The notes: generated by a model from the letters alone, not told the origin. Shown: positions 11,132 to 23,119, numbered from the stretch's first letter. The stretch is 64,000 bases of DNA from Adenophora triphylla var. japonica (GCA_022495995.1 JAFEMH010001239.1:186001-250000), one strand, 5' to 3'. Numbers and translations are program-made.

Positions 11132-12538
11132 TGATGAGTGAGTTTTACACTCATCCATTGACTACTTTATGAACTTATTATTTGCTTAATCCTTGAGTTT
11201 TGTGTGTTTTAATGAATGTTTTAGTGTTTTTAGTTTTCAGTGGTTCAATTGAAGAGTTGAGGAAATTGGAAGCATTTTGTGAATAAATCAATGGTCATAA
11301 TGGAATGTCGCAATTATGGGACGAAACGAATATAAGTGGGTACTAATGGAAACAAGGCCAATGAAGAAAGCTTGACCAAAGGCCGGGCACAACAGCAACA
11401 AGGGCCGAGACATTGCAGGTGGACTGGCCGAGGAATCAGTTGGGCCAAGGAATACTGAAGTTTGGGCCAAGGCAAGGGGAGAAAATGGTACCACATGTTT
11501 TTGTTGATGTGGGCGGTCGCTCACGGTTCTTGGGCGGCCGCGCAGGAGAATCTATTTTGAAGCCAAATCTTTCTGCCGGCTTGGGCAACCGCTGATGTGA
11601 GTGTGGGCGACCGCCCACGAGGCGATTTGAGAATGAATTCCAGGCGGATTGGAACGGATGTGGTTAAATTGGGCCTCTTAATGGTGACTGTTGGTGGTTC
11701 TTTACAGAGATTAATTACAGCTGTGGTTTTAAAAGGAGGATATTATTATTTTCCAACAAAAAAATCTTTTCATTATCTTTTTTTCAATTATCATCTTTTC
11801 CATAGCTTCTTCTTCAATAATTTTCTTGGTGTTCTTGATTTTCTATGGATAGCTAATTCTCTTAGTTCTTGGAATTGGAGGTAACAATTTATGTTTTGAG
11901 TTTTATTTTTCATCGTTATCATTGTATTACTTGGGATTATCAAGTAGTTTTTAATTGTATTTTAGAATATTTATGCTGATCACATATTTGTTCTTGAATA
12001 AATTTAGAATTTCAATTGTGAACCGTCAAATTCGCAATTGAAATTAGACTTGGCTTGATAGTAACAATTCTTTGAATCCCCGCCAAAAGATTCTTAAGAA
12101 TTGTGGTTTTTCTTGTATCGTTCTTAAGTTCTAAATGGGTTCCTAATTAATCTATGAACGGACCAAGGGAATAGATTAATTGGGAACACTTGATTGCAAA
12201 TCACCCGCCGAAGTGTCCCAATCATAATTTTGTAAGAACAAAACCCCAAGTATACTTTGATTGATGAACAGTGAAACTTGAGCATAATTGTGAAGCCAAT
12301 TCCGGGAATTTTGCCGTAATATTGAATCTTCATTTTATAACAATTCTAGTTAATTTTGCTAAAGCTTTATTTTGTTCGAAACCAACAAATTCTATCACTT
12401 TAAAAAATCTTTGTCATAGCAATAATTTTACATACTTTAAATACGTGTCTCGGTGGTTCGACCCTACTTACCCTATCTACAAATCAATTGTAGGTAGTTT
12501 GAGTCGGAAATTTTCTTTTGACGTTTCGACACTCGTCA
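11132..12538 (+). repeat. Athila 3' LTR (1407 bp)
   Basis: It starts TGATGAGTG directly after the polypurine tract and ends CACTCGTCA, a 9-bp inverted repeat with one mismatch. The last 81 bp match the 5' LTR remnant. It contains GC palindrome cluster 3 and AT-rich promoter-like sequence. The following bases GTAGT (12539-12543) are the presumptive target duplication inside the older copia. Confidence 0.9.
11505..11618. repeat. GC-rich palindrome cluster 3 inside the Athila LTR
   Basis: There are four copies of the GGGCG..CGCCC word: diverged ones at about 11510, 11530 and 11582, and a perfect GTGGGCG-AC-CGCCCAC at 11603-11618. Two copies have lost pairing (GGTCGCTCA, GGCCGCGCA). Confidence 0.75.
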
Positions 12539-14800
12539 GTAGTCCTTGGTGTTTTGTAAATAACGCATCACTCTTTTAGCTGCAACCCAATGTTCTTTAC
12601 CCGGATTACTTTGATATCTACCAAGCATTCCAACTATAAATGCTATGTCCGGACGTGTGCAAACTTGTGCATACATTATACTTCCAATTGCTGATGCATA
12701 CAGGACATTTTCCATAGATTTGGATTCAAAATCATTCTTAGGACATTGTTTGAGACTAAATTTGTCACCTTTAGAAATAGGGGTGTCAAGTGGTTTACAA
12801 TTTTGCATGCTAAACCTTTGTAAGACTTTCTCAATATAGCTCTTTTGTGATAATCTCAAAATTCCACGTGAGCGATCACGGTAAATTTGGATTCCTAATA
12901 CAAAGGAGGCTTCACCAAGATCTTTCATTTCAAATTTGTTTTAAAGAAATTTCTTAGTTTCCTTTAAGAGATTAATGTCATTATTAGCAAGCAAAATATC
13001 ATCCACATATAAGACTAAAAATATAAATTTACTCCCACTGAACTTATGGTACACACAATCCTCGGCAAGATTCGTTTCAAAATCAAATGAAAGAATTACT
13101 TGATTTAATTTGAGGTACCATTGACGAGAGGCTTGTTTGAGGCCATAAATGGATTTCTTTAATTTACAAACTAATTGATTAGTTTGATCTGAATCAGTCA
13201 CCATTTCTGGTTTCCTCATATAGATGGTTTCCTCAATGTCTCCATTGAGAAAAACCGTCTTAACATCCATTTGATGAAGCTCAAGATCATAATGTGCCAC
13301 TAATGTCATAATGATCCTAAAAGAGGTTTTAGAAGATACCGGAGAAAATGTTTCTTTATAATCAATGCCTTCCTTTTGAGTAAATTCCTTAACAACAAGA
13401 CGTGCCTTATATCTTTCCACATTACCTTGCGAATCCCTTTTGGTTTTAAATATCCATTTATAACCAATATGTTTTACACCTTCAGGTAATGGGACAAGAT
13501 CCCAAACGTCATTGTCTTTCATTGATTTTAACTCATCATTAATGGCATTGATCCACTTATGAGAATTAGGACTATTAATGGCTTCATGGAAGGTGATTGG
13601 TTCATCTCCCACTAAACCTAAGGTGTCCTCATTATTCGCAAGATACACATCATAAATATCCGGAATAACACTTCTTCTTTCTCTAGTAGATCTCCTTAAG
13701 GGCACCGGTTCATCCTCATTTTGAGGTTGTTGAATTTCCTCATGTCCAACATTTTCATGTTGTCCGTTATTTACTGGAATCTCTATATGATTTTGAATTG
13801 TATGTTCTTGTTGAATTTCAGGTGCAATTACTTGATTTCCAACAGGAACTAAAGTTTGAGGAATATAGAGTGGTTCCTCTAACTCTTCAAATTCAAAATC
13901 ATTACTATTTCTCCCACTAAATTCAACATCCTCAAAGAACCTAGCATTGCCAGTCTCGAAAAATATTCTAGTTTTGGGGTCATAAAATTTATATCCCCTA
14001 GATCTTTGAGAGTATCCTACAAAGTAACTACTAACAGTCTTAGCATCCAACTTTCCTTCGTTAGGTCTATAAGGCCTAGCTTCGGCTGAAAAACCCCAAA
14101 CATGAAGATGATTTAAGGACGGTTTCTTGCCTGTCCATAACTCATAAGGGATTTTGTCAGTAGCTTTTGAAGGAGCTCTATTAAGTAGGTAAATTGCGAT
14201 CATAATATTCACCACCACGATCGGATCTAACGTTCTTAATAGTCTTCCCAAGTTGTTTTTCAACTTCGGTCTTATAAAACTTGAAAACTTCCAGTGATTG
14301 AGATTTCTCATGAAGCAGGTAGATGTATCCATAACGAGAGTAATCATCTATGAACGTAATGAAGTATGTTTGACCATTTCATGAAGGGTTAGTGAATGGT
14401 TCACATATATCCGTACGGATAAGTTTTAATAGATTATTTGCTCTCAATGATTTAGTACCTTTAGTGTTTGTAAATTTGCCTTTAATGCACTCAATGCAAA
14501 AGTCCCTTTCTGGAGTATCAAGTTTGTTAAGTATTTTCTCGGACACAAGCTTGTCAACTCTCCTTTTGAAGATATGACCCAAACGCCTATGCCACAAGGT
14601 ATAATAATTTAGACTTGAAATCTTTCGCTTAGTACCTCTGGTTTCATTATTATGTGACTCATTAATAGTATTTACTGTTTGAAGTAAATATAAATCGTCA
14701 TTGTAAGATAAAGTACTAATACCGACAACTTTGAAATTGAAAATAAGATCACATTTATTATTATCAAATGAACAGGAATAACCTTTCCGATGTTTGGGGC
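12539..14800 (-). pseudogene. Older minus-strand Ty1/copia Pol fragment, split by the Athila insertion
   Basis: Reading leftwards, the parts are a gag-pre-integrase piece (HRRLGHIFKRR.. about 14570), an integrase start, then RT with [11 protein letters not shown] (about 13005) and [17 protein letters not shown] (about 12900), ending at MRYLQNTKDY where Athila begins. Compared with the intact-order copia at 16792-23599, about 90 residues of integrase are deleted between the SDRGGEYY and YLLNRAP words (near 14205), removing the catalytic Glu region. An in-frame TAA (12941-12943) interrupts RT, and the frame is also broken near 14347-14379. The 5' side loses similarity near 14800. It cannot make an active integrase or RT. 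Confidence 0.85.
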
Positions 14801-15141
14801 TGATCTGGAGTGAAATACACAAAATAGGCTCAGAGTGAGTATAGGCGTCGAGATTGATAGACACTGTGATTGATAAGCAGTTGAACTGTGATGGCAGATA
14901 AGAAAAGTGATGGAAAATCCCATTCAAGGAATATTAATAGTCCAGCCTCGTGGACATGGTGTTTCGAGAAAGCAGGAGGATAATTATAGGAGTATTGTAG
15001 GTTTGAATCCTAGCTTGGTGCCATTTTTCTGTTCTTTTGGGTCCACCCACACCACTTAAGGGAGCAGGGGCGGATGGTGCGGGTGCAGGTGCACCGCCCA
15101 ATTTTAACTAGAAAAAAAATATATATTTATATTAGTATATA
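14801..15141. other. Unassigned AT-rich spacer
   Basis: I see no gene. A stretch at 15061-15100 rich in GGGGCGGATGGTGCGGGTGC resembles words seen near plant DNA-transposon ends, but no matching partner is visible. Confidence 0.4.
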
Positions 15142-15409
15142 CTCTCTCCGTTCTATTAATAACTTTACCTTTTGCCATTTTGGGTGTACCATTTAAAACT
15201 TCACTTTTCCTTTTTTGACAAAGAATATTTACTATTCCACCCACTTATTATCTCTCATATTTTGCTATTACATTCACAACATTTTTCAAATTTACTATTT
15301 CCTCCATTCATTCTCTCTCCTATTTTACTATTACACTCACAACATTTTTTACATTCTTAATTTGCGTGCTGAATCAAAAAGGATGAACTAATTACTGGGA
15401 TGGAAGGAG
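15142..15409. mobile_element. Degenerate Stowaway-type MITE
   Basis: It is flanked by TA (15140-15141 and 15410-15411). It starts CTCTCTCCGTTCTATTAATA and ends with the near-complement ACTGGGATGGAAGGAG. The length is 268 bp, with the usual TCTCTCCTATTTTACTATTA interior shared by the other MITEs here. Confidence 0.7.
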
Positions 15410-15671
15410 TATTACATATGTGCACGTAATGGACATATCACTGATAGCTAGTATAGATGGTAAAGCTTTAAATTTGTAAACATGCGTTCAATCCTTGGGA
15501 TCAATTTTTTTTAAATGCTTTCTCATTCCCCTCCAATTTGAAATCATTGTTAAATATTTTTTACTTTTGCTACTTGTTAATTACGTTTCAATTTAGTTCA
15601 ATTAATAAATTACTTGTACCATCATTTTTACCTTTTAATTTCTCTTTCTTTTGCTTGTCCTCCATTATTCT

Positions 15672-15890
15672 CTTTATAAAGGAATTCAAGAGGCATCTTA
15701 CTTAAGGACTACACATATTGATGAATAAGGAGTTACCATTATGTCCATCATTCAATGATAGTTTTATTCTATGAAATTTTACACATTATGTTATACCCTA
15801 TACTTTATACCAAACATTATAATATTGATTACTATTTTATTAAGTACTTTTACTAATAATACATGTCTTTATAATCCACTGAATTAACAA
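15672..15890 (-). repeat. Diverged copia LTR remnant
   Basis: Words in order (AGGGACTACAC-like, TTACCATTATG, CATCATT-AATG, CTATACTTTATACCA, TATAATATTGAT, TTAAGTA) match 17050-17255 in the 478-bp LTR of the intact-order copia, with many changes. It could be the 5' LTR of the older copia at 12539-14800, which has the same orientation. Confidence 0.5.
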
Positions 15891-16029
15891 TTTCTCGTAA
15901 CACAACAATTTGTTTGCAACACCACTAACATAAGAAATACAGTAGCATATACATATATCCAGAAAATTTGTTCTGAAATAGTTTGTTAGCTCTAAGGATA
16001 TATCTGATCTACTATATCTAGGAAAGATT

Positions 16030-16345
16030 TATAAATCCACTAGTACATGCCTGTGTTCAAGGACACGATTTTTTTTTTTAAGGGCAAAATGAGAAAGGGA
16101 CAAATGTATGAGGGCAAAATGGGAAAAAATCCATTTGAAACTATTCATTCAACTGTTCACCCATTCTACCATTTATACTATAGACTAGTAAAAGCCCGTG
16201 TCCGAGGACACGTTTGTTTTTTTGTTTTTTTTAATTTTGTTTTTAAGAGCAAAATGGGAAAGGAACAACTTAATAAGGACAAAATGAAAAATTTGACAGA
16301 TGGAACTGTTCTTCTCCTTTGACATTTATACTATAGATTTATAGA
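16030..16345 (-). mobile_element. Two tandem mini Helitron-like units (about 160 bp each)
   Basis: Two adjacent units share an order of words: ACTAGTA, a GCCCGTGTCCGAGGACACG-like hairpin, a T-run, GGGCAAAATG..AAAGG.ACAA, and TTTATACTATAG. Read on the minus strand, each ends with a short GC hairpin about 10 nt before CTAGT, which is the 3' signature of plant Helitrons, and starts with TC/CTATAGTATAAATG. No transposase is present. Confidence 0.4.
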
Positions 16346-16350
16346 GTGTA

Positions 16351-16634
16351 CTCCCTCCGTCCCGCTAATATTAGCACACTTTCCTTTTTGGGCGTCCCGC
16401 TAATATCCGCACACTCCCAAAAAGGAAACTTTATATTAATAAAATATTCACCCAACCCCACTCATTCTCTCTCCTACATTATTTTAATACTCACAACACC
16501 ATTATAATTTATTACACCCTCCACTCATTCTCTCTCCACTCATTCTTTTACACTCACAACATTTTATTAAAATATCATATTCCTTAATTCCCGCGCAAAC
16601 AGTATTTGTGCTAATATTAGCGGGACGGAGGGAG
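16351..16634. mobile_element. Stowaway-type MITE, well preserved (284 bp)
   Basis: It begins CTCCCTCCGTCCCGCTAATA and ends with the exact complement of that arm, flanked by TA on both sides (16349-16350, 16635-16636). The interior is AT-rich and non-coding. Confidence 0.9.
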
Positions 16635-16791
16635 TATATAGCTAAATGTGTCACAGCCCAACAAGTTCAGACTACAACTTTGCATGCCCACTTTTTGTTT
16701 TTTTTGTTTTTTTTTTTTTTTTTTTTTTTTATTTCATATTTCATCATATTTTAGCAAAACTAAAAGTTGATAGTAGTTAGTAAGAAGTACT
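16635..16791. other. Spacer with long poly-T tract
   Basis: I see no gene. A T-rich run lies at about 16695-16731. GTACT at 16787-16791 is the left target duplication of the next copia element. Confidence 0.7.
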
Positions 16792-17269
16792 TGTTGGAAC
16801 ATTAAACGATTCATTAACCATGAACGGTCTCATAACTAGATTAAGAAGAGAAGAAGAAGAAGACGAAAGCGTGTACCTTGTGATTCCATTATTGTTCTTG
16901 TTCTTGTTCTTGATGAAGATATGAAGACAGTCTTTGATTTAGGAAGAGTAGATCTTCTAAATGATGAGTGCCCTTTACTCTCTTTGATCTTCAAGTACTT
17001 AGGAAGAGTTTTGACTGAATGAGAATGTAATTAACTAGTGATTCATAGGCTTGATGGATAGGCCTTTATATAGGAATCCAAGGGGCACTTCATTTAGGGA
17101 CTACACCTATTGATATATAAGACATTACCATTATGCCCATCATTTAATGGTATACTTATATTATGGAATTCTACATATTATTTTGAGTTCTATACTTTAT
17201 ACCATATATTATAATATTGATCATTATATTATTAAGTATTTATATGTTACATTAATCCATATTCTTACA
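16792..17269 (-). repeat. Copia 3' LTR (left copy)
   Basis: On the plus strand it runs from TGTTGGAACA to TATTCTTACA (ends TGT..ACA) and has the same length as the copy at 23122. Directly to its right, ATCTCCCACTT (17270-17280) is, on the minus strand, the polypurine tract AAGTGGGAGAT. Confidence 0.95.
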
Positions 17270-17637
17270 ATCTCCCACTTGAATTATTATAACATATACC
17301 TTCACTTAATAAATTTCTTAAATCATATTTATAACACAAATGACAACCCTTATGTGCACTTTGTTGTCATTCGAAAACAATCCCGTCCATTAGTCATATA
17401 AGTATAAGGATTAAAGGGGCATTCGTTGTAATTGATTCACAACTAAACCCACATTAATCACATATATATATCCAACTAAATGACATAGATTAAGTATAGA
17501 TATGTAGCATGGAATATTAATGAATATATATGAAGAACGTATATATATATTCTCCAACTAGTCCTACTTTAACCAAATGAGATCGATTTAAATAAAACAA
17601 CACAAGGAAATAGGAAACATTAAGAACTCCCACTGAT

Positions 17638-18264
17638 TTAAGCATTATCAAAAGTCATTACACCCATATGAGCAACATGCTCGTGAAATACTAAAGGAGA
17701 TAATGCCTTAGTAAATGGATCCGCTAACATGGAGTTTGTACCAATAAGTTCTGTTTCAATTTGTTCATTTTGTACTCTCTCTCACAACAAGAAACTTAAT
17801 ATCTATATGCTTAGATTTAGATGAACTCTTGTTGTTGTTGGAGTACAATACCGCGGCCCGATTGTCACAATATAACTTAAGTGGTCTTTCAACACCTTTG
17901 ACAATCTGCAGTCCTTCAATAAATTTACGCAGCCATATAGCTTGATTGGATGCCTCATAGCAAGCAACAAATTCGGCTTCCATGGTGGAAGTAGTAACTA
18001 ATGTTTGCTTGGCACTTCTCCAAGATATCGCTCCACCGGCTAAAGTGAAGACATAACCCGATGTCGATTTGCGACTATCTTGGCATCCAGCAAAGTCGGA
18101 ATCGGAAAAACCAATGATCTCAAGATGATCCGACTTTGTATATGTAAGCATGTAGTTCTTCGTGTTTTGTAAGTATCTCATCACTCTTTTGGCTGCGACC
18201 CAATGTTCTCTTCCCGAATTGCTTTGATATCGCCCAAGCATGCCAACAATAAAGGCAAGATCTG
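17638..18264 (-). pseudogene. Copia RNase H and C-terminus, frameshifted
   Basis: The frame at 17765-18241 encodes [20 protein letters not shown], then the RNase H core (SDSDFAGCQDSRKSTSGYVF, TMEAEFVACYEASNQAIWLR, YCDNRAAVLYSNN, KHIDIKFLVVRE). The lead-in frame is offset by a single-base loss near 18264 relative to the older copia. A 2-base loss in a GA repeat near 17772 shifts the end out of phase. After correcting for it, the rest reads to a stop at 17638-17640. Confidence 0.85.
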
Positions 18265-21200
18265 GCGAGTACGGACTTGAGCATACATTAGGCTTCCTAC
18301 TGCGGATGCGTAACGGATATTTTCCATATACTTGGATTCAAGATTATTTTTAGGATATTGATTTAAACTGAACTTATCTCCCTTAGAGACCGGGGTGTCA
18401 TGTGGTTTACAATTTTCCATGCTAAACCTTTGTAATACCTTCTCTATATAGTTCTTTTGTGATAATCCTAGCATACCTCGTGAGCGATCACGGTGTATTT
18501 GGATTCCTAATACAAAAGAAGCTTCTCCAAGATCTTTCATCTCAAATTTATTTGAGAGAAATTTCTTAGTTTCCTTAAGAAGGTCCTTATCATTACTAGC
18601 AAGTAAAATGTCATCCACATATAAGACCAAAAATATAAACCTACTCCCACTGAACTTATGGTACACACAATCTTCACCAAGATTCATTTCAAAGCCAAAT
18701 GAAAGAATAACTTGGTTAAATTTTAAGTACCATTGACGAGATGCTTGCTTGAGCCCATAAATGGATTTCTTAAGTTTACAAACTAGTTGGCTAGTTTGAT
18801 CCGAATCAGTCACCATTTCTGGTTTCTTCATATAGATAGTTTCCTCAATGTCGCCATTGAGAAAAATTGTCTTTACATCCATTTGATGAAGCTCAAGGTC
18901 AAAATGTGCCACTAAAGCCATAATGATCCTAAAAGCATTTTTAGAGGATACCGGTGAAAATGTTTCTTTGTAATCAATGCCTTCTTTTTTAGTAAACCCT
19001 TTAGCGACAAGACGAGCCTTATGTCTTTCCACATTACCTTGTGAATCCCTTTTGGTCTTAAAGACCCATTTACACCCAATGTGTTTCACATTCTTAGATA
19101 ATGGGACAAGATCCCAAACGTTATTGTCATTCATGGATTTTAACTCTTCATTTATGGCATCAATCCACTTATGAGAATTTGGACCACTAATGGCTTCATG
19201 GAAGGTGATTGGCTCATCTCCCACTAAACCTAACAGTTCCTCATTCTCGGCAAGATACACATCATAATAATCCGGTATATCACTCCTTCTTGCTCTATTA
19301 GATCTTCTTAATGGCACCGGTTCTTCTTGATTTTGAGGGTGTTGAATTTCCTCATCAACATTTTCATGTTGTTCATTAATAGGAGAATTAACGTCATTTT
19401 GAATATTATGTTCTTGTCGAATTTCAGGCACAACTGCTTGATTTTCGATAGGAACTATAGGAAGAGGTATAGAAACGAATTCCTCTTCCATTTCTTCAAA
19501 TTCAAAATTACTATTCAAATTTTCTCCTCTAAATTCAACATCCTCAAAGAACCTAGCATTTTCCGTCTCGAAAAAGGTTTTAGTCTTTGGGTCATAGAAT
19601 TTATATCCCCTAGATCTTTGAGAATACCCTACAAAATAACTACTAACGGTCTTAGCGTCCAACTTTTCTTCGTTAGGTCTATAAGGCCTAGCTTCGGCTG
19701 GACAACCCCAAACATGAAGATGATTAAGGGACGGTTTCTTACCGGTCCATAATTCATAAGGGGTTTTGTCAGTAGCTTTTGAAGGAGCTCTATTAAGTAG
19801 GTAGGTTGCAGTTTTCAAAGCATCGCCCCATAATGAGTGAGGTAAAGAAGTACAAGAAACCATACTTCTTACCATATCCTTAAGGGTTCTATTACGTCTC
19901 TCGGCTACACCATTCATACTAGGTGTCCCCGGCATGGTGTAGTGAGGGACAATCCCACACTCTTCCAAATATCGAGCAAAAGGACCCGGACGTTGTTCTC
20001 CCGAACCTTCATTCCGACCGTAGTATTCACCACCACGATCGGATCTAACGTTCTTAATAGTCTTTTCAAGTTGATTTTCAACTTCGGCTTTAAAAGACTT
20101 GAAAACGTCCAATGATTGAGACTTTTCATGAAGTAAATAAATGTATTCATAACGAGAGAAGTCATCTATGAACGTAATAAAATATGTTTGTCCGTTCCAT
20201 GAAGAGGTAGGGAACGGTCCACATATGTCCGTATGAATTAGTTCTAAGACTTTTGTAGCTCTCAAGGATTCATTTTTGTTTGTACTATTTGTAAATTTTC
20301 CCTTAAGGCATTCAATACAAAAGTTATTTTCCGGAGTATCAAGCTTATGTAATATTCCCTCGGACACAAGCTTGTCAATTCTCCTTTTGGAGATATGACC
20401 CAAACGCCTATGCCACAAGGTATAAGAGTTTTTACTTGAAAACTTTCGTTTTATGCCTCGAGAGTTAGTTTCATTATTATGGGACTCATTTAATGAATTG
20501 ACTGTGTCAAGTAAATATAGATTATCAATGTAAGACAAAGAGCTAGTACCAAAAAGTTTTGAATCAAAATATAAATTGCATTTATTATTACCAAAGATGC
20601 AAGAATAACCTTCTCGATCTAATGTAGTGACGGAAATTAAATTTCGTCTAAATGATGGAATAATAAATACATTGTTCAAAACTAAATAATATCCGGTACT
20701 TAATGATAATCTATAGGTCCCTATGCCTTCCACCTCTACCGGTTTTCCAGCTCCCATGTAGATGAATCTTTCACCTTCATTAGGCGTTCGGTAGTTCAGG
20801 CAACCCTGCATACATGAACTTATGTGAGTAGTTGCACCGGAGTCTAACCACCATGTATACGAAGGAATTGAAACTAAATTAGCTTCAGTACAAACAAAGC
20901 TAAATGACATACCTTTCTTAATTCGCCATTGGCGATACTTAGGGCAGTCGGGCTTCATGTGAGTGGGGTCCTTGCAAAAGAAGCACTTTTTCACCTTTTG
21001 ATCATTTGATGATCCCTTAGGCTTCTTTGATGCAACCGCAATCTCCTTACCTTTTCTCTTAATCCCACGAGAAGAGGTAGATGCATAATGTGCACTTTCG
21101 GGTTTGGTGTGTTTCAACCTATCTTCTTCCTCTGTGACATGTGAAATTAATTCATTAATATTCCACTTGTCCTTTTGACAATTATAGGTCGTTTCAAAAT

Positions 21201-21480
21201 GACCAAATTGTGAAGGAAGAGAAATTAAAGCCAAATGCACAAGCAAGTCTTCCGATAAGTCCAACTTGAGTGCTTTTAATTTCGTTGATAGATGAAACAT
21301 CTCCATTATGTATTCCCTTAGGTTTCCGGTGCCCTTATACCTCATGGAAACAAGCTTCCTCAAGGTAGCACTTGTTTCCGATTTATCACTTTTGGCAAAG
21401 CGTTGTTCTAGGGCATCTAGGAAACCTTTTGCACCATCATCCTCGGAGACACTGCTTCGTAAATGTCTTCGGGACTGCAT
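18181..21480 (-). pseudogene. Copia Gag-Pol: gag core, protease, integrase, RT (1099 codons open)
   Basis: Domains in order are: gag UBN2 core (about residues 10-130), CCHC knuckle [14 protein letters not shown] (about 165), protease [12 protein letters not shown] (about 210), gag-pre-integrase/HHCC ([13 protein letters not shown], then CIECLKGKF), integrase with the first Asp in HTDICGP, the second in IDDFSR, and Glu in [11 protein letters not shown], then RT from [12 protein letters not shown] to [11 protein letters not shown] (about 945) and [14 protein letters not shown]. It is open over its whole length, but the gag start is cut off by frameshifts and the C-terminal residues after YAQVRTR are out of frame. 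Confidence 0.9.
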
Positions 21481-21740
21481 TCTTAATTATGCTTAGGCTG
21501 ACGCGATTAGAACGCTTCCACCTCTCTGAACTTAAGCGGTCTTACGCAGTGCTTTTATCAGTTAGAGGGGCAGGAGCTTGTTCTCTTAATGCAAGGTCAA
21601 GGTCCAAACAGCCTAAGACCATAATAATCTTGTTTTTTCCAAGTTTTAAAGTTTGTCCCAGTTAGCAAAGGAATTGAGTTTAAGGCAGTAGTAACAGATG
21701 AAGCACTGATCAAATCTGAATGAAGAGAACAAAAGAATGA
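21481..21740 (-). pseudogene. Copia gag N-terminus, three lesions
   Basis: SSVTTALNSIPLLTGTNFKTW is readable at about 21640-21710. An extra A in an A-run near 21638 then shifts the frame. VLGCLDLDLALREQAPAPL follows in another phase, a TAA interrupts near 21557, and [19 protein letters not shown] leads into a second frameshift near 21455. The original start codon is not evident. Confidence 0.8.
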
Positions 21741-23106
21741 AACAAAACATATATAAGAAACTACACAATGATTAATTATATCAAAATGAATTCCATCATA
21801 GTAAAAGATAATCAATATGACATCAAGACTAATCTTTGAATTGCGAATTGACTCACAATTTGATTTATCTTAGGGTAAACAAATAGCTTTAAACAATACA
21901 CTTTAAATACTTGTCTTCCTTTGGGCCGGATCAAGTACAAAAGTGTCCTAAAGTTTAAGGTACTTGTTCCCCGGCAATAAAGAATATAAACAATTCACTT
22001 TAAACACCCGCCTTCCTTTGGGATGGTTCACAGCATTTAAAATGACCAAAGGTTTAGTTCAATTATTACCCCATGAATGTAAATACTTAGTCAACAACAA
22101 GGTCTCCTTTGGGAAACAAGCATGTTATCGCATATCAATATTTACATTCATCTTTTAACAAGTTTGAATTTAATCAACAAGGTCTCCTTTGGGAAACAAG
22201 CATGTTAATTATGTCTAAAATGTTAAGGATATAATTAATCGGAAACAAAAGGCCTTAAGGTTATTTTTGAAAATTTAAAGGGTAAATAAATAAGTGAAAT
22301 TTATCATTAAAAGATAGTATCCTTTTGTTCTACTCGTCCATTCTTAAAGTTCGATAACTCTAAGAACCGCCGAAACGCGACTGGTGTCCAGATACTATAA
22401 TTTACTAACAAATTATCACAAAAGACCAAAAAGGGTATGAATGACCAAAAAATTGCAGTTCTATAAACATTGAAGCTTCTGCACACATGGGCGGCCGCGC
22501 AGGTTAAGGTGGGCGACCGCCCAAGCTTCAATTCCACAAATTTTAAAGTCGCTGTATACATGGGCGACCGCCCAGGTCAAGATGGGCGACCGCCCAAGTC
22601 AAGATGGGCGACCGCCCAAGCTGCATTTCACAGGCATTGAAGTTGCTGTATACATGGGCGACCGCCCAGATCAAGATGGGCGACCGCCCATGTGCCCAGT
22701 GCCCAGATTTGACGAAAAGTCAGAGGGCGTCGGGCCCTTTGCCAGGACAACGAGACATAACATCCAATACCCTTTAGACTATCAATTCTTAACTTAATGG
22801 TGAATGATTATTCAACCAAAGCAAGTAGATCCTTATACTCACATCACATTTTAAAATGTGTGGCTATACATTTGAACAAACTCACAACGCATCAAATGAT
22901 GGTGGCTATGTCCAAAATAGGATAATCTTACATTAAGAATTGAAAGCCTTTGAGAAAACCAAAATCAGAAATAGAATGAAGTTTATGAATATAATACTCT
23001 TAGACAAGATGAGTATCATGAACAAGAACAAAAATTAAATGAAATCATACAAGAATTAAAGCATAAGGCTTTATAAGAATTTCAAACTCAATCTAGTATA
23101 TGAGTA
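21741..23106 (-). other. Copia 5' leader, non-coding, with internal repeats
   Basis: The leader of about 1.4 kb has no ORF of interest. It contains a tandem-like set around 21915-22210 (TTCCTTTGGG twice, then two copies of CAACAAGGTCTCCTTTGGGA at 22095 and 22170) and the GC palindrome cluster at 22487-22692. Confidence 0.7.
22487..22692. repeat. GC-rich palindrome cluster 4 (TGGGCGACCGCCCA, seven copies)
   Basis: There are seven copies: a diverged GGGCGGCCGCGCA at 22489, then TGGGCGACCGCCCA at about 22510, 22561, 22583, 22605, 22655 and 22677. Two phrases around it are duplicated (TTGAAG..GCTGTATACATGGGCG at about 22545 and 22638). The centre dinucleotide is AC here and GT in cluster 2; the two are reverse complements. 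Confidence 0.9.
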
Positions 23107-23119
23107 GGCTCTGATACCA
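23107..23119 (-). promoter_or_regulatory. Copia primer binding site (tRNA-Met)
   Basis: On the minus strand TGGTATCAGAGCC starts 2 nt inside the 5' LTR boundary (23122). It is the standard initiator tRNA-Met complement used by plant copia elements. Confidence 0.95.

Larger units (their letters stand above)
4130..12538 (+). mobile_element. Athila-type Ty3/gypsy retrotransposon, 5' LTR truncated
   Basis: The parts in order are: an 81-bp remnant of the 5' LTR (4130-4210), a tRNA-Asp-type primer site (4216-4233), gag (4332-5918), protease and broken RT start (5919-7238), RT-RNase H-integrase (7239-9698), a long non-coding 3' region, a polypurine tract, and a full 3' LTR (11132-12538). The gag sequence, the DLGASINLMP protease motif and the primer site type place it in the Athila/Tat branch. 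No env-like ORF is visible. It is inserted in a minus-strand copia whose RT resumes at 12539. Confidence 0.9.

Noticed and set aside
19327..19752. 141-codon plus-strand frame inside the copia element
   Set aside because: It is antisense to the copia integrase/RT region, which is clearly coding on the minus strand.
22487..22692. CRISPR array
   Set aside because: Repeats are short palindromes with irregular spacing inside a retrotransposon leader in plant DNA; no cas genes.
22582..22797. 71-codon ORF with GDRP repeats
   Set aside because: Translation of the GGGCGACCGCCCA repeats in the copia leader.
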